This document shows, piece after piece, positions 23,103 through 32,539 of a stretch of 64,000 bases of DNA. Made by a program: the position numbers and the translations under genes. The notes below the pieces were generated by a model. That model made no database searches and had not been told where the DNA came from. It saw nothing but the letters and a program-made list of their open reading frames with translations. The stretch lies in NCBI GenBank assembly GCA_002869695.1, contig PKUD01000090.1:1-64000 (forward strand), written 5' to 3'. The DNA is from Desulfuromonas sp. (GTDB lineage Bacteria; Desulfobacterota; Desulfuromonadia; Desulfuromonadales; Geopsychrobacteraceae). Numbering within the stretch: the first letter of the stretch is position 1; each line of letters begins with the position of its first letter.

Positions 23103-24278
23103 TCAAGTTGTCTCGCCGGTCGCCAGCGACACCCGCGCCAGCCACAACCCCAGCAACACCAGAAAACCGGCACAAAGAAACAAGCCGCTCAGCCCGAGCC
23201 ACTCCCCCACCAGCCCGAGAATCAGCGATCCGCTGAAGATTCCACTGTCTATCCCGCCGGTAAAAATCCCGGTGATCTTGCCGCGCACCGCGTAGGGTTC
23301 ATTACGGATCGCCATGGCATTCAAGGTCGGAAAAATTAGCCCGTGGCCGGTACCGAACAGCAAGCCGGCAGTCATCAGCAGGAGATTGCCGGTCACCAGG
23401 GGCAGCAACAGCAAGCCAGCGACTGCCAGCCCCAAACCCCAGGGCAGAATCTGCCTTTCCCCGACCCGGTCCGCCAGTTTTCCGGCAAAGAACCGGACAG
23501 CCACCGCCGCGCCCGAATAGGTCATATAGTAGAGCGAGATATGTCTCAGGCTCCGCTCTTGAGCGAGTGGCGCTACAAAGTTCCCGGTGGCGGCCAGTCC
23601 GAAACCGAAGACCATCGACAGCCCGCCGACGATCATGAACTTACGCTGTTTGAGCAGGGCAAAAAAGGAGGGGGCTCCTTTCACCAGGTGCTGATCAGGA
23701 TGGTCCGTCACCTTGAGTGGCAGGTGCAAAAGGAAAGCACTGGCTGCCAGGGCTGCTGCCGTCAGGAAAAAAGCGCTGAACCCGAACTTTTCCATGATCG
23801 GCTCGGCCAGCGCCGGGCCGATCGCCATACCGATCAGACCGGAGACCCCGAACATGCCGATTCCCTCGTTGAGGCGCCCTTCCGGAATGATATCGGCGAC
23901 AAAGGTGAAGACGGCGGTGAAGCAGATCGCCAGGCCGACACCATGAACGATCCTCATCAACAGCAACGGGTAGTAAAAGCGCTCCAACGATCCGCTCAGC
24001 AGCAGATGGAGCAGCGGCATCAGGGTCATGACGACGCTGCCGATGGTGAAGCAGCGCTTGCGTCCCAGCCGGTCGATCATCTCCGATATCCAGGGCCGGC
24101 AACCAGCGGACGCCATGGCGAAAATCCCCATGATGATGCCGATTTCCCGCTCGCCTCCGCCACGCTCAGTGATAAACAGGGGAAAAAGAAAAAACGTGGT
24201 AAAACTGGAGACCATGCACAGGTTGGCCAAAAACAGCGCGATAAATGCGGGCGTATAGAGGGACGGACGGTGGCTCAT
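23103..24278 (-). CDS. MFS transporter
   Basis: 391 residues with about twelve hydrophobic helices. The first cytoplasmic loop has the MFS motif in the form SEMIDRLGRKRCF, and the second half repeats it as GKLADRVGER. Drug or metabolite efflux is common among such short MFS proteins; the substrate cannot be told. It overlaps the upstream YqaA-like gene by four bases (ATGA-type), so they form a two-gene operon. There is no terminator hairpin close to the stop other than the palindromes of the neighbouring repeat. Confidence 0.85.
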   Translation of the reverse strand: MSHRPSLYTPAFIALFLANLCMVSSFTTFFLFPLFITERGGGEREIGIIMGIFAMASAGCRPWISEMIDRLGRKRCFTIGSVVMTLMPLLHLLLSGSLERFYYPLLLMRIVHGVGLAICFTAVFTFVADIIPEGRLNEGIGMFGVSGLIGMAIGPALAEPIMEKFGFSAFFLTAAALAASAFLLHLPLKVTDHPDQHLVKGAPSFFALLKQRKFMIVGGLSMVFGFGLAATGNFVAPLAQERSLRHISLYYMTYSGAAVAVRFFAGKLADRVGERQILPWGLGLAVAGLLLLPLVTGNLLLMTAGLLFGTGHGLIFPTLNAMAIRNEPYAVRGKITGIFTGGIDSGIFSGSLILGLVGEWLGLSGLFLCAGFLVLLGLWLARVSLATGETT

Positions 24279-24730
24279 GAAGCGAGTGCGGCTCCCTGCA
24301 AAGTCAATAGAGCGACAACCAGATAACGCAACCCTTTGCCGCCGGCCACCAGCAGGCAGAAACGGCCGAAGTGAATCTTCAGCAGGCCTCCGACCAGGCA
24401 GAGAGGATCACCTATGAGTGGCAGCCAGGAAAAAAACAGGGACCAGCTGCCGTATTGGCGGAAAAGCTGTTCGGCTCGTTCACGCCGGGCAGTGGTGATC
24501 CGCAACACCTTGTCGGCCAGCCAGTTGCTGCCGAGCCGACCGATCAGATAGGTGCTCGCCCCGCCCAGGCTGTTGCCCGCCGTCGCGACCAGGACCGCCG
24601 CGGTGACGTCCGTCCCCTGCAGCAGCAAAGCGACCAGCAGCCACTCCGAGCCGAGCGGAATCAGCGTCGAGGCACACAGGCTGAGCAGAAAAAGCGAGAG
24701 AAGGCCGTGATCGGTGAGCAGTTCGGGCAT
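24275..24730 (-). CDS. YqaA/DedA-family small membrane protein
   Basis: 151 residues with four hydrophobic segments. The pattern STLIPLGSEWLLVALLLQG near the N-terminus, GNSLGGASTYLIGR in the middle and SWLPLIGDPLCLVGGLLK after it matches the YqaA branch of the SNARE-associated/DedA (VTT domain) superfamily. DedA proteins are linked to lipid flipping and membrane homeostasis. It is coupled to the MFS gene through a four-base overlap and divergent from the menaquinone genes. Specific function unknown. Confidence 0.8.
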   Translation of the reverse strand: MPELLTDHGLLSLFLLSLCASTLIPLGSEWLLVALLLQGTDVTAAVLVATAGNSLGGASTYLIGRLGSNWLADKVLRITTARRERAEQLFRQYGSWSLFFSWLPLIGDPLCLVGGLLKIHFGRFCLLVAGGKGLRYLVVALLTLQGAALAS

Positions 24731-24831
24731 GGTCCGGCATCATAGCAGAGCTGCCGGCGGGACAGAAGAAAATAAGCGGGAATTCCCCGCCAAAACCCTT
24801 GTCCCACGGAGTGCCAGGGTGTAAATTATTG

Positions 24832-24846
24832 AGTTCAGTCTGAACT
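24832..24846. promoter_or_regulatory. dyad upstream of the menaquinone genes
   Basis: AGTTCAGTCTGAACT is a 7+1+7 perfect inverted repeat 34 bp upstream of the mqnP start, in the promoter position of the operon. The regulator is unknown. Confidence 0.35.
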
Positions 24847-24880
24847 TTTACGTTTTCATCGAGGAGCAGATTAGAAGATC

Positions 24881-25756
24881 ATGGTCGCGACCGACTTTTT
24901 CGACAAGACCAGATCGTTGCTGGAGATGATCAAATTCTCTCACACGGTCTTTGCTTTCCCTTTCGCCCTGATGGGTGTAGTGCTGGCATCGCTGGCTAAC
25001 CAGGCGCTGCCGGGCTTCGGTGATGTTTTCTGGATCTGCATTGCCATGGTCGGTGCCCGTAGCGGGGCCATGGGGCTCAACCGGCTGATCGATGCGCGGA
25101 TCGACGCCGAGAACCCGCGCACCGCAGAACGGCATATTCCAGCCGGCAAGATCGGCCTGCGGGAAGCGTGGCTCTTTGTCCTGGTTTCGCTGGCGGTGTT
25201 CCTGCTGGCGGCCTGGATGCTCAACCCGCTCTGCTTCCAGCTGGCTCCGCTAGCCATTGGCCTGTTCGTGCTCTACGCCTACTGCAAACGCTTCACCGCC
25301 ATTGCCCATGTGGTGCTGGGGCTCTGTCTCGCCGCCGCACCGATCGGCGCCTGGATCGCCCTGCGCGGCGACCTCGGCCTGTCGGTGATTTTTCTCGGCC
25401 TCGCAGTACTGTTCTGGGTGGCCGGCTTCGATATCTTCTACGCCCTGCAGGATGTCGACTATGATCAGGCCAAGGGGTTGCACTCGATCCCGTCGAAACT
25501 CGGCGTGGAGCGCTCGTTGCAGCTGGTCCGCATCTTCCACTGCCTGATGTTGTTTTTTCTGCTGCTGGTGCTGCCAGGCAGCGGTCTCGGCTGGATCTAT
25601 TTTGCTGGCGTCATCGTTGTTGCCGCGATGCTTTACTATGAGCACCGGCTGGTCAAACCGGACGACCTGTCGAAACTGGATGCCGCCTTTTTCAACATGA
25701 ACGGCTACATCAGCGTAACGATCTTTGTCTTCACCCTGATAGATGCGGTAACCTGA
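24881..25756 (+). CDS. mqnP: UbiA-family prenyltransferase (MqnP-type)
   Basis: 291 residues, about eight to nine membrane helices. The two Asp-rich prenyl-diphosphate motifs are present: NRLIDARID (NxxxDxxxD) near residue 67 and DVDYDQAKG near residue 190. It attaches a polyprenyl chain to an aromatic acid in quinone synthesis. Next to ubiX, mqnE and mqnC, the acceptor is most likely 1,4-dihydroxy-6-naphthoate of the futalosine menaquinone route. AGGAGCAG precedes the start by about 12 bases. First gene of a four-gene plus-strand run. Confidence 0.88.
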   Translation: MVATDFFDKTRSLLEMIKFSHTVFAFPFALMGVVLASLANQALPGFGDVFWICIAMVGARSGAMGLNRLIDARIDAENPRTAERHIPAGKIGLREAWLFVLVSLAVFLLAAWMLNPLCFQLAPLAIGLFVLYAYCKRFTAIAHVVLGLCLAAAPIGAWIALRGDLGLSVIFLGLAVLFWVAGFDIFYALQDVDYDQAKGLHSIPSKLGVERSLQLVRIFHCLMLFFLLLVLPGSGLGWIYFAGVIVVAAMLYYEHRLVKPDDLSKLDAAFFNMNGYISVTIFVFTLIDAVT

Positions 25757-25760
25757 AGCT

Positions 25761-26363
25761 ATGAAGAATTTCGTTGTCGGCATAACCGGCGCGTCCGGTT
25801 CGATCTACGGCCTGCAGCTGATCGAGGAACTGCTGAAGAGCGGCCACCGGATTAGCGTCCTGCTGAGCAATGCCGGCCGCCAGGTACTGGCCTATGAAAC
25901 CGGGCTGAAACTGGCGGAAACCCCGCGGGAGTGCCTGGACCAGCTGCGCCGGCACTTCTCCGCCGGAGAGGAGCTTCAACACTTCGCGATCAACGATTTT
26001 TTCGCACCGGTGGCCAGCGGATCCAGCGCGCCGGATGGGGTCATCATCTGCCCCTGCTCCATGGGCACCGCAGGCCGGATCGCCGCGGGACTGTCCGACA
26101 ACCTGCTGGAACGTGTTGCGGACGTCGCCCTCAAGGAACAGAAGACGCTGCTGCTGGTCCCCCGCGAAACCCCGTTCAACCAGATCCACCTGGAAAACCT
26201 GCTGCGCCTCTCCCGGGCTGGAGCCCAGATTCTGCCGGCGATGCCGGCCTTCTACCAGCACCCGCAGACGATCGATGACCTGGTCAACTTCGTGGTCGGC
26301 AAAGCCCTCGACAGCCTGGGGGTTGGCCACCAACTGTTCCAACGTTGGGGCGAAGACTGCTGA
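25761..26363 (+). CDS. ubiX: flavin prenyltransferase UbiX (MqnM-type)
   Basis: 200 residues, typical length. Signature GITGASGSIYG at residues 8-18 binds FMN phosphate, with SGSSAPDGVIICPCSMGT in the middle and LLVPRETPFNQIHLENLL near the C-terminal third. It makes prenylated FMN for UbiD-type decarboxylases. It starts four bases after mqnP ends. The matching UbiD homologue is not here but 20 kb away (4609-5961). Longer frames over this gene are shadows. Confidence 0.93.
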   Translation: MKNFVVGITGASGSIYGLQLIEELLKSGHRISVLLSNAGRQVLAYETGLKLAETPRECLDQLRRHFSAGEELQHFAINDFFAPVASGSSAPDGVIICPCSMGTAGRIAAGLSDNLLERVADVALKEQKTLLLVPRETPFNQIHLENLLRLSRAGAQILPAMPAFYQHPQTIDDLVNFVVGKALDSLGVGHQLFQRWGEDC

Positions 26364-26415
26364 ACACCCTAACCTGAGACTGCAACTTTTCATTGCGCTA
26401 ACAGAAGGTAGCTTG

Positions 26416-27495
26416 ATGTCAGACCTGTTGAAAAAACTTCGGAGTAAAATCGAAAGCGAAACCCGGATCAGCGAGGACGAGGCGCAGGCCCTGTTCGAAT
26501 CGAACGACCTGCTCGGCATTGGTGAACTGGCGGCCCTGGCCAATCGCAACAAGAACGACGATAAAGTCTTCTTCAACGTCAACCGTCACATCAACTACAC
26601 CAACGTCTGCGTCAACCGCTGCGCCTTCTGCGCCTTCTCCAAGGAGGATGGCGAAAAGGGCGGCTACACCCTGGCGCTCAAGGACATCCGCACCCGGGCA
26701 ATGGAGGCCGCCGATGCCGGGGCTACGGAAATCCATATGGTCGGGGGACTGCATCCCGACCTGCCCTTCGAGTTCTACCTGGAGATGCTCGAAGCGATCA
26801 AGCAAGTTCGTCCGCAGCTGCACATCAAGGCCTTCACGGCGGTCGAGATCGATTATTTTTCCGAGGTTGCCGAGCTGAGTATCGAACGGGTGGTGGAGCT
26901 TTTGAAGCAGGCCGGCCTCGACTCAATGCCCGGCGGGGGCGCGGAGATTCTCAGGCAGAAGGTTCGCGACAGGCTCTGTTCGGAGAAGATTTCCGGCGAC
27001 CGCTGGCTGGAAGTCACCGAGCTGGTGCACGGCGCCGGACTCAGAAGCAACGCCACCATGCTCTTCGGCCATATCGAGCAGTACAGCGACCGGGTTGATC
27101 ACCTGCGTCGCCTGCGCGAACTGCAGGACCGCACCGGAGGATTCCAGACCTTCATTCCGCTGGCCTTCCAGCCGGAGAACACCCGCATCCAGGGAGCCAC
27201 CGGCGTCGGCGGCGTCGATGCCCTGAAAACCCTGGCCATCAGCCGTCTCTATCTCGACAACTTCCAGCATGTCAAAGCCTACTGGGTGATGCTCGGGCTG
27301 AAGATCGCCCAGGTTGCCCTGGCCTTCGGCGTCAACGATCTCGACGGCACCGTGGTGGAGGAGCAGATCGGCCACGACGCCGGGGCCGACTCGCCGCAGG
27401 CACTGAGCAAGCAGCAGATCATCGAGATGATCCGCAAGGCGGGGCGCATCCCCGTGGAACGGGACACGCTGTATAACGAAATACGCACCTATTGA
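26416..27495 (+). CDS. mqnE: aminofutalosine synthase
   Basis: 359 residues from the ATG at 26416. A radical SAM enzyme with the cluster motif CVNRCAFCAF (Cx3Cx2C). MqnE-type landmarks are NVNRHINYTNVC before the motif, HMVGGLHPDLPFEFY, and FTAVEIDYFSE, as opposed to HSLSPAEV in MqnC. It joins S-adenosylmethionine to 3-enolpyruvoylbenzoate giving 6-amino-6-deoxyfutalosine, the second step of the futalosine pathway. It is followed six bases later by mqnC. mqnA, mqnB and mqnD are not in the window. Confidence 0.93.
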   Translation: MSDLLKKLRSKIESETRISEDEAQALFESNDLLGIGELAALANRNKNDDKVFFNVNRHINYTNVCVNRCAFCAFSKEDGEKGGYTLALKDIRTRAMEAADAGATEIHMVGGLHPDLPFEFYLEMLEAIKQVRPQLHIKAFTAVEIDYFSEVAELSIERVVELLKQAGLDSMPGGGAEILRQKVRDRLCSEKISGDRWLEVTELVHGAGLRSNATMLFGHIEQYSDRVDHLRRLRELQDRTGGFQTFIPLAFQPENTRIQGATGVGGVDALKTLAISRLYLDNFQHVKAYWVMLGLKIAQVALAFGVNDLDGTVVEEQIGHDAGADSPQALSKQQIIEMIRKAGRIPVERDTLYNEIRTY

Positions 27496-27501
27496 GCGTT
27501 T

Positions 27502-28566
27502 ATGTTTGAAAAAATAGCGAAGAAAATTGAGCACGGGAAACCGCTGACCCGCAAGGACGCACTGTTTTTGCTCACCGAAGCGGAGTTGCTTGCAGTCGCC
27601 CGACTGGCGGACAACATCCGCCGGGACAAACATCCCGGCAACCGGGTCACCTTTGTCGTCGACCGCAACGTCAACTACACCAACGTCTGCGAATCACAGT
27701 GCAAGTTCTGCGCTTTCTATCGCACTGCCGAAGACGGTGACGCATACCTGCTCGATTATCAGACGATTTTCAGCAAGGTCCAGGAACTGGTCGAACACGA
27801 CGGGACCCAGCTGCTGATGCAAGGCGGACTGCATCCGACGCTGAAGGTCGAATGGTTCGAGGAGCTGTTCCGTCAGCTCAAACAACGCTTCCCCCGGGTC
27901 CAGATCCACTCCCTCTCCCCTGCCGAAGTGATCCATGTGGCCAAGCTGTCCGGGCTGTCGATGAAGAAATGCCTGCAGCGTCTGCAGGCGGCGGGGCTCG
28001 ATTCGGTGCCCGGCGGCGGCGCCGAAGTGCTGGTCGACGACGTGCGCCAGGAGATCTCGCCAAACAAGATCGGCTGGAAGGATTGGGCCGCAGTGATGGA
28101 GCAGGCACACAAGCTGGGGATGCGCACCACGGCCACCATGATGTTCGGTTCCAAGGAATCTCCCGGGGATATCGTCGAGCACCTGTTTCGCGTACGCAAC
28201 ATCCAGAAGAAGACCGGTGGTTTTACCGCCTTTATCCCCTGGACCTTCCAGCCGGACAACACCGAACTGGGTGGCGAAACCGCCAGCGGCGTGGAGTACC
28301 TGAAAGTTCTGGCCCTGTCGCGCATCGTCCTCGACAACGTAGAGAATATCCAGGCCAGCTGGGTGACCCAGGGGTCGCGGATGGCCCAGGTCGCACTGTT
28401 TTTCGGCGCCAACGATCTGGGCGGCACCATGCTCGAAGAGAATGTCGTCGCTGCGGCAGGCTGTTCGTTCCGCATGTCAAAAAACGAGGTGATTGAGCTG
28501 GCGCGCGGGGCGGGATTTGTGCCGGCGCGGCGGACCACAGAATATGAGATTTTGGAAGAGTACTGA
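27502..28566 (+). CDS. mqnC: dehypoxanthine futalosine cyclase
   Basis: 354 residues, radical SAM, CESQCKFCAFYR cluster motif. Diagnostic segments are VVDRNVNYTNVC, LLMQGGLHP, IHSLSPAEVIHVAKLS and the PGGGAEVLVDDVR stretch. It is clearly paralogous to the preceding mqnE but with the cyclase-specific SPAEV region. It converts dehypoxanthine futalosine to the cyclic spiro intermediate, step four of menaquinone synthesis. The last gene of the mqnP-ubiX-mqnE-mqnC run; the MITE-like repeat starts 13 bases downstream. Confidence 0.93.
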   Translation: MFEKIAKKIEHGKPLTRKDALFLLTEAELLAVARLADNIRRDKHPGNRVTFVVDRNVNYTNVCESQCKFCAFYRTAEDGDAYLLDYQTIFSKVQELVEHDGTQLLMQGGLHPTLKVEWFEELFRQLKQRFPRVQIHSLSPAEVIHVAKLSGLSMKKCLQRLQAAGLDSVPGGGAEVLVDDVRQEISPNKIGWKDWAAVMEQAHKLGMRTTATMMFGSKESPGDIVEHLFRVRNIQKKTGGFTAFIPWTFQPDNTELGGETASGVEYLKVLALSRIVLDNVENIQASWVTQGSRMAQVALFFGANDLGGTMLEENVVAAAGCSFRMSKNEVIELARGAGFVPARRTTEYEILEEY

Positions 28567-28578
28567 GCATTTAAACTC

Positions 28579-29101
28579 TAAGACCGTCGGGTTGCGTCCC
28601 GCCAGACGCCTTACTCTTTTGTTAAGCGACAAAAGAGTAAGCAGAAAAAAGCTTCATTATTTCTGTTACATAGGCTCTCAACTTCGTTGGGGACATTCAA
28701 GCCGAAAACCTCAACAACCTTTGGCCTATAGATGGAAAAGAAAGCTTGACTGCCCCAACGAGCAACGAGTTGCTCGAATGGGTTAAACGGTTCTTCCGTA
28801 GGCACAATGGAAACACACCATACAGACCAAACGGTCTTAAGTACCACCCCTGATTGATCCATGTGTTGTCGGATACTATGGAGGAACGTCGATACCGTTT
28901 AACCCGTGTGAGCAAAGCGAGCCGGGACTTTTCGATTTTCGCTGCTACAGGGTCAGAATCTGTTTCAGGTGTATCTGACTACAAGCGGTCGTGCAAAGAT
29001 CAGACATCACGCGACAGAAATAAAAAGAGTTTCTTTTGCTTCGTTTTCTTTGCGATCAAAGAAAATGACGCCGGTTGTCGGTCCGGGAACCGACGGTCTT
29101 A
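28579..29101 (+). repeat. MITE-like structured element, copy 2 (523 bp)
   Basis: Perfect 12-bp terminal inverted repeats: TAAGACCGTCGG at 28579-28590 and CCGACGGTCTTA at 29090-29101. The interior is a diverged, reverse-oriented version of the element at 22528-23051 and differs in length by one base. The AAAGAGTAAG/CTTACTCTTTT palindrome, the AACGAGCAACGAG hairpin and TTTGCGATCAAAG are retained. No ORF of a transposase. If the terminal TA is duplicated target sequence, this resembles IS630/mariner-type MITEs. Confidence 0.78.
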
Positions 29102-29128
29102 TTCTTAAATAGGCACAATGGAGACCCC

Positions 29129-30178
29129 ATGCTTCCCTTGAGAAAAAACATCGCCGAGATGGCAGGCTACGTCCCCGGCTTCCAACCGCAGGAAGAAGGC
29201 TGGATCAAGCTCAACACCAACGAAAACCCCTTCCCGCCGTCTCCCAAGGTCGTCGAGGCGATCACCCGTGAGTTAGGGGCCGACGGGGACAACCTGCGCA
29301 AATACCCGGATGCCGCCAGCCGTGACGCCCGCAAGGTCGCGGCTGAGCTGTACGGCTTCGACCCCGCCTGGGTGATCATGGCCAACGGCTCCGACGAACT
29401 GCTCAACAACCTGATCCGTGCCTTTGTCGATCAGGGTGAAGAGGTCGGCTACATCCACCCTTCCTACTCCTACTATGCGACCCTGGCCGAAATCCAGGGG
29501 GCGCGGATCCGCACCTTCGGCCTGACCGACGATTTCCGTATCGCCGATTTCCCCGCGCGCTATGAGGGGAAGCTGTTCTTTCTCACCAGCCCCAACGCGC
29601 CGCTGGGCTGTGCCTTCGACAACGCCTATATCGAGGAGCTGGCACAGCGCTGTGCCGGAATGCTGGTGGTCGACGAGGCCTATGTCGACTTCACCGACGA
29701 GAACGCCATGCAGCTGGTGAAAAATCACCGGAACATCATCGTCACCCGGACCTTCTCCAAAAGCTATTCATTGGCCGGGATGCGCCTGGGAGTGGCCGTG
29801 GCGCCTCCGGAGGTGATTGTCGCACTGGACAAGATCCGCGACCACTATCACCTAGACCGGCTGGCCCTGGTGGCCGCATCTGCGGCCTTGAGCGATCAGG
29901 ACTACCTGCAATCGACCGTCACGCGGGTCCGCGCCACCCGCGACTGGTTCAGCAGCGAACTGCGCAGCATCGGCTACCAGATCATTCCGTCGCACGCCAA
30001 TTATATTTTTGCCGCTCCCCGGGATCGCAACGGCAAACGGGTCTATGACGGCCTGTTCGAGCGCAAGATCCTGGTCCGCTATTTTTCCGACCCGCTGCTC
30101 GCTCACGGCCTGCGCATCTCCATCGGCACCCGCGAAGAGATGCAGGCCACCCTGGCGGCAATGACCGAGATTGGTTGA
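29129..30178 (+). CDS. hisC: histidinol-phosphate aminotransferase
   Basis: 349 residues from the ATG at 29129 (GGAG six bases before). A fold-type I PLP enzyme: [13 protein letters not shown] substrate loop, [28 protein letters not shown], and [16 protein letters not shown] with the PLP lysine in SKS. The C-terminal [10 protein letters not shown] is the HisC-specific tail. It transaminates imidazole acetol phosphate with glutamate in histidine synthesis. Other his genes are not adjacent. It is followed nine bases later by mutY, likely co-transcribed. Confidence 0.93.
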   Translation: MLPLRKNIAEMAGYVPGFQPQEEGWIKLNTNENPFPPSPKVVEAITRELGADGDNLRKYPDAASRDARKVAAELYGFDPAWVIMANGSDELLNNLIRAFVDQGEEVGYIHPSYSYYATLAEIQGARIRTFGLTDDFRIADFPARYEGKLFFLTSPNAPLGCAFDNAYIEELAQRCAGMLVVDEAYVDFTDENAMQLVKNHRNIIVTRTFSKSYSLAGMRLGVAVAPPEVIVALDKIRDHYHLDRLALVAASAALSDQDYLQSTVTRVRATRDWFSSELRSIGYQIIPSHANYIFAAPRDRNGKRVYDGLFERKILVRYFSDPLLAHGLRISIGTREEMQATLAAMTEIG

Positions 30179-30187
30179 GGCGGAAGC

Positions 30188-31279
30188 TTGAAGCCTGACG
30201 TAAACCCCTCAAGCCACGCATCTGCCCCCTTCGATCCACAGCAGCTTTCCAGGGCTTTGCTCGACTGGTACGGACAAGCGGGTCGCGATCTGCCCTGGCG
30301 GCAGACCCGTGATCCTTACCGCATCTGGCTGTCGGAGATCATGCTGCAGCAGACCACCGTCGCTGCAGTGATCGGTTACTACCAGCGTTTTCTGGAGAAT
30401 TTTCCCACGGTGGAACATCTCGCCGCTGCGCCACAGGAAGCGGTGATCGATCTGTGGGCCGGGCTCGGCTATTATGCTCGAGCACGGAACCTGCATGCCG
30501 CCGCGCAGAGGGTTGTGGAAGATTTTGCAGGCTCTTTCCCTGCAGAGATAGATGAGCTGATGAGCTTACCCGGGGTCGGACGTTCCACAGCCGGGGCCAT
30601 TTCATCACTGGCCTTCGAGAGGCGGGCACCGATCCTCGACGGCAATGTTCGCCGGATCCTCTGCCGTCTGTTTGCCTGGCAGGACGCTCCGCGTTCCAGC
30701 CGTGCGGAAAAGCAGCTCTGGCTCTGGGCTGACCTGCTGACCCCCGGGCAGCAGGTTCACGACTATACCCAGGCAATTATGGACCTGGGGGCAACCGTCT
30801 GCACGCCCCGATCTCCTGACTGTGAATCCTGCCCTCTCAGCAGTTTTTGTCAGGCACGCCGCCAGGGCATTGAACAGGAGTTGCCACTGAAGCCGAAGCG
30901 CAAGAAAGTCCCGGTCCGCACCGAGGCCGCCTTGCTGATCTGTCGGGATGGCAGCTATTTCGTGCGGCGGCGGCAGGCCAGCGGCCTGCTCGGAGGGCTG
31001 TGGGAATTTCCCACGATCAGCGTCCCTGAAGGGAAACCGCCGGAACAACAGGCGGCCCAACTGCTGAGGGACCAGGGAGTCTCCGGCCGGCTGAAATCCC
31101 TCGGGAAGATCGAGCATCTCTACAGTCACTTTAGGCTGGAATTACATCTGTTTCATGCTAACCTTGCCGAGCCGCAGCTGGTCAATGAAGAGAGCGGAGA
31201 CTGGTGCCCGGCAGATGAACTGGAAAATCTGGCTCTACACGGAGCCCATAAGAAGGGGCTGACGCTCCTTGGAGGATAG
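30188..31279 (+). CDS. mutY: A/G-specific adenine glycosylase
   Basis: 363 residues, TTG start at 30188 with GAGGCGG just upstream. Helix-hairpin-helix glycosylase domain (LPGVGRSTAGAISSLAF with the catalytic Asp in the following ILDGNVRR), the [4Fe-4S] motif CTPRSPDCESCPLSSFC (Cx6Cx2Cx5C) and a C-terminal NUDIX-like 8-oxoG recognition domain (about 240-360). It removes adenine mispaired with 8-oxoguanine. The stop codon is followed at once by the rnd start codon, so the two genes are translationally coupled. Confidence 0.95.
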   Translation: MKPDVNPSSHASAPFDPQQLSRALLDWYGQAGRDLPWRQTRDPYRIWLSEIMLQQTTVAAVIGYYQRFLENFPTVEHLAAAPQEAVIDLWAGLGYYARARNLHAAAQRVVEDFAGSFPAEIDELMSLPGVGRSTAGAISSLAFERRAPILDGNVRRILCRLFAWQDAPRSSRAEKQLWLWADLLTPGQQVHDYTQAIMDLGATVCTPRSPDCESCPLSSFCQARRQGIEQELPLKPKRKKVPVRTEAALLICRDGSYFVRRRQASGLLGGLWEFPTISVPEGKPPEQQAAQLLRDQGVSGRLKSLGKIEHLYSHFRLELHLFHANLAEPQLVNEESGDWCPADELENLALHGAHKKGLTLLGG

Positions 31280-32407
31280 ATGTCTTTAGCACCGATTCTG
31301 ACCGACAGCCAGGCTGTCGCCGCCTTTTCCGCAGAGCTGCAGCAATTCCCGGTGATCGCCGTTGACCTGGAAGCCGACTCGATGCACTGCTACCAGGAGA
31401 AGGTCTGCCTGCTGCAGTTTTCGACCCCGGAGCGAACCCTGCTCATCGACCCGCTGGCTGAAGAAATCGACCTTTCACCGCTCAAGCCGGTGCTGGCAAA
31501 TCCGCAGATCCGCAAGATTTTCCATGCCGCAGACTATGATATCCGCTGCCTGGCCCGCGATTTCGGAATCGAGATCAACGGTCTGTTCGACACCATGATC
31601 ACCTGCCAGTTCCTCGGCGAAGAGAAGGTCGGCCTGGCCGACGTGCTACACAAATATTTCGGTGTTGAACTAGACAAGCAGTACCAGCGCGCAGACTGGT
31701 CGGAACGGCCGTTGAGTGAAGGGATGATCCGTTATGCGGCGGCGGACACCGCCCATCTGCACAAACTGGTGGCACTGCTGGAAGACCAGCTGCTGAAGAA
31801 GGGACGCCTCGACTGGGTGCTGGAGGAATTTTCCCTGCTGGAAAAAGCCCGTTTTGCTCCGAACGACGGACCTCTGTTTCTGCGCTGCAAGGGCGCTGGC
31901 CGGCTCAACCCGAGGCAGCTGGCGGTCCTGGAAGAGTTGCTGCAATGGCGTGACAGTGAGGCACGACGGCGTGACCGCCCCCTTTACAAGGTGATCGGCA
32001 ACAAGCCGCTGCTGGCCATCGCGACGATCCGCCCGCAGGGGCGGCAGGGATTGCTGGGGATCGAGGGGGTCTCACCACGACTGGTCGATCGGTTCGGCAG
32101 TGCGCTGCTCAAAGCTATCCGCAGGGGCGAACAGCTGCCAGAGGACCAACTGCCAATCTTCCCCCGGGGCGAACGGCGGAGCAAGGACCCGGAAGCGGAA
32201 AAGCGCATGCTGCTGCTCAAGGAGTGGCGCAAAGAGGCCGCCGCAGATCTGGGCCTCGATCCGGGAGTGTTGATCAACAATGCAGCGCTGGAGGAGCTCT
32301 CCCGCTGTCGGCCGAAAACGCCCGAGGAGCTCTCCGCCAGCGGCATCCTGAAAAACTGGCAGTTTGAGGTGCTCGGTGGAGGAATCCTGGCGGCCCTGCA
32401 GCGCTGA
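31280..32407 (+). CDS. rnd: ribonuclease D
   Basis: 375 residues. The DEDD exonuclease motifs are in place: VDLEADS (Exo I), HAADYDIRCL (Exo II) and YAAADTAHL (Exo III). One clear HRDC domain follows at about 205-285 (FLRCKGAGRLNPRQLAVLEELLQWRD) and probably a second weaker one at the C-terminus. It trims 3' ends of tRNA and other stable RNAs. GGAGGATAG immediately precedes the ATG, overlapping the mutY end. Confidence 0.93.
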   Translation: MSLAPILTDSQAVAAFSAELQQFPVIAVDLEADSMHCYQEKVCLLQFSTPERTLLIDPLAEEIDLSPLKPVLANPQIRKIFHAADYDIRCLARDFGIEINGLFDTMITCQFLGEEKVGLADVLHKYFGVELDKQYQRADWSERPLSEGMIRYAAADTAHLHKLVALLEDQLLKKGRLDWVLEEFSLLEKARFAPNDGPLFLRCKGAGRLNPRQLAVLEELLQWRDSEARRRDRPLYKVIGNKPLLAIATIRPQGRQGLLGIEGVSPRLVDRFGSALLKAIRRGEQLPEDQLPIFPRGERRSKDPEAEKRMLLLKEWRKEAAADLGLDPGVLINNAALEELSRCRPKTPEELSASGILKNWQFEVLGGGILAALQR

Positions 32408-32480
32408 GAAGGCAAAGATCACCTGAAAAAGCGGAAATCTCGAGGGAGATGCTTTTACAGCGTGTCGTTCTCTCCCGCTT

Positions 32481-32512
32481 AAGCGCCACAGTCGAGAGGG
32501 CTGTTGGCGCTT
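32481..32512. terminator. hairpin between converging rnd and fumC
   Basis: AAGCGCCA (32481-32488) pairs with TGGCGCTT (32505-32512), extended by an inner CAG/CTG. Only a weak T tract follows on either side, so termination efficiency is uncertain. Confidence 0.45.
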
Positions 32513-32539
32513 CCATCTCCGGGTAAAGACACAAGAACG

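Noticed and set aside
22528-29101. Insertion sequences with transposase
   Set aside because: Neither copy has a transposase-length frame and no clear target duplication beyond a possible TA; called MITE-like repeats instead.
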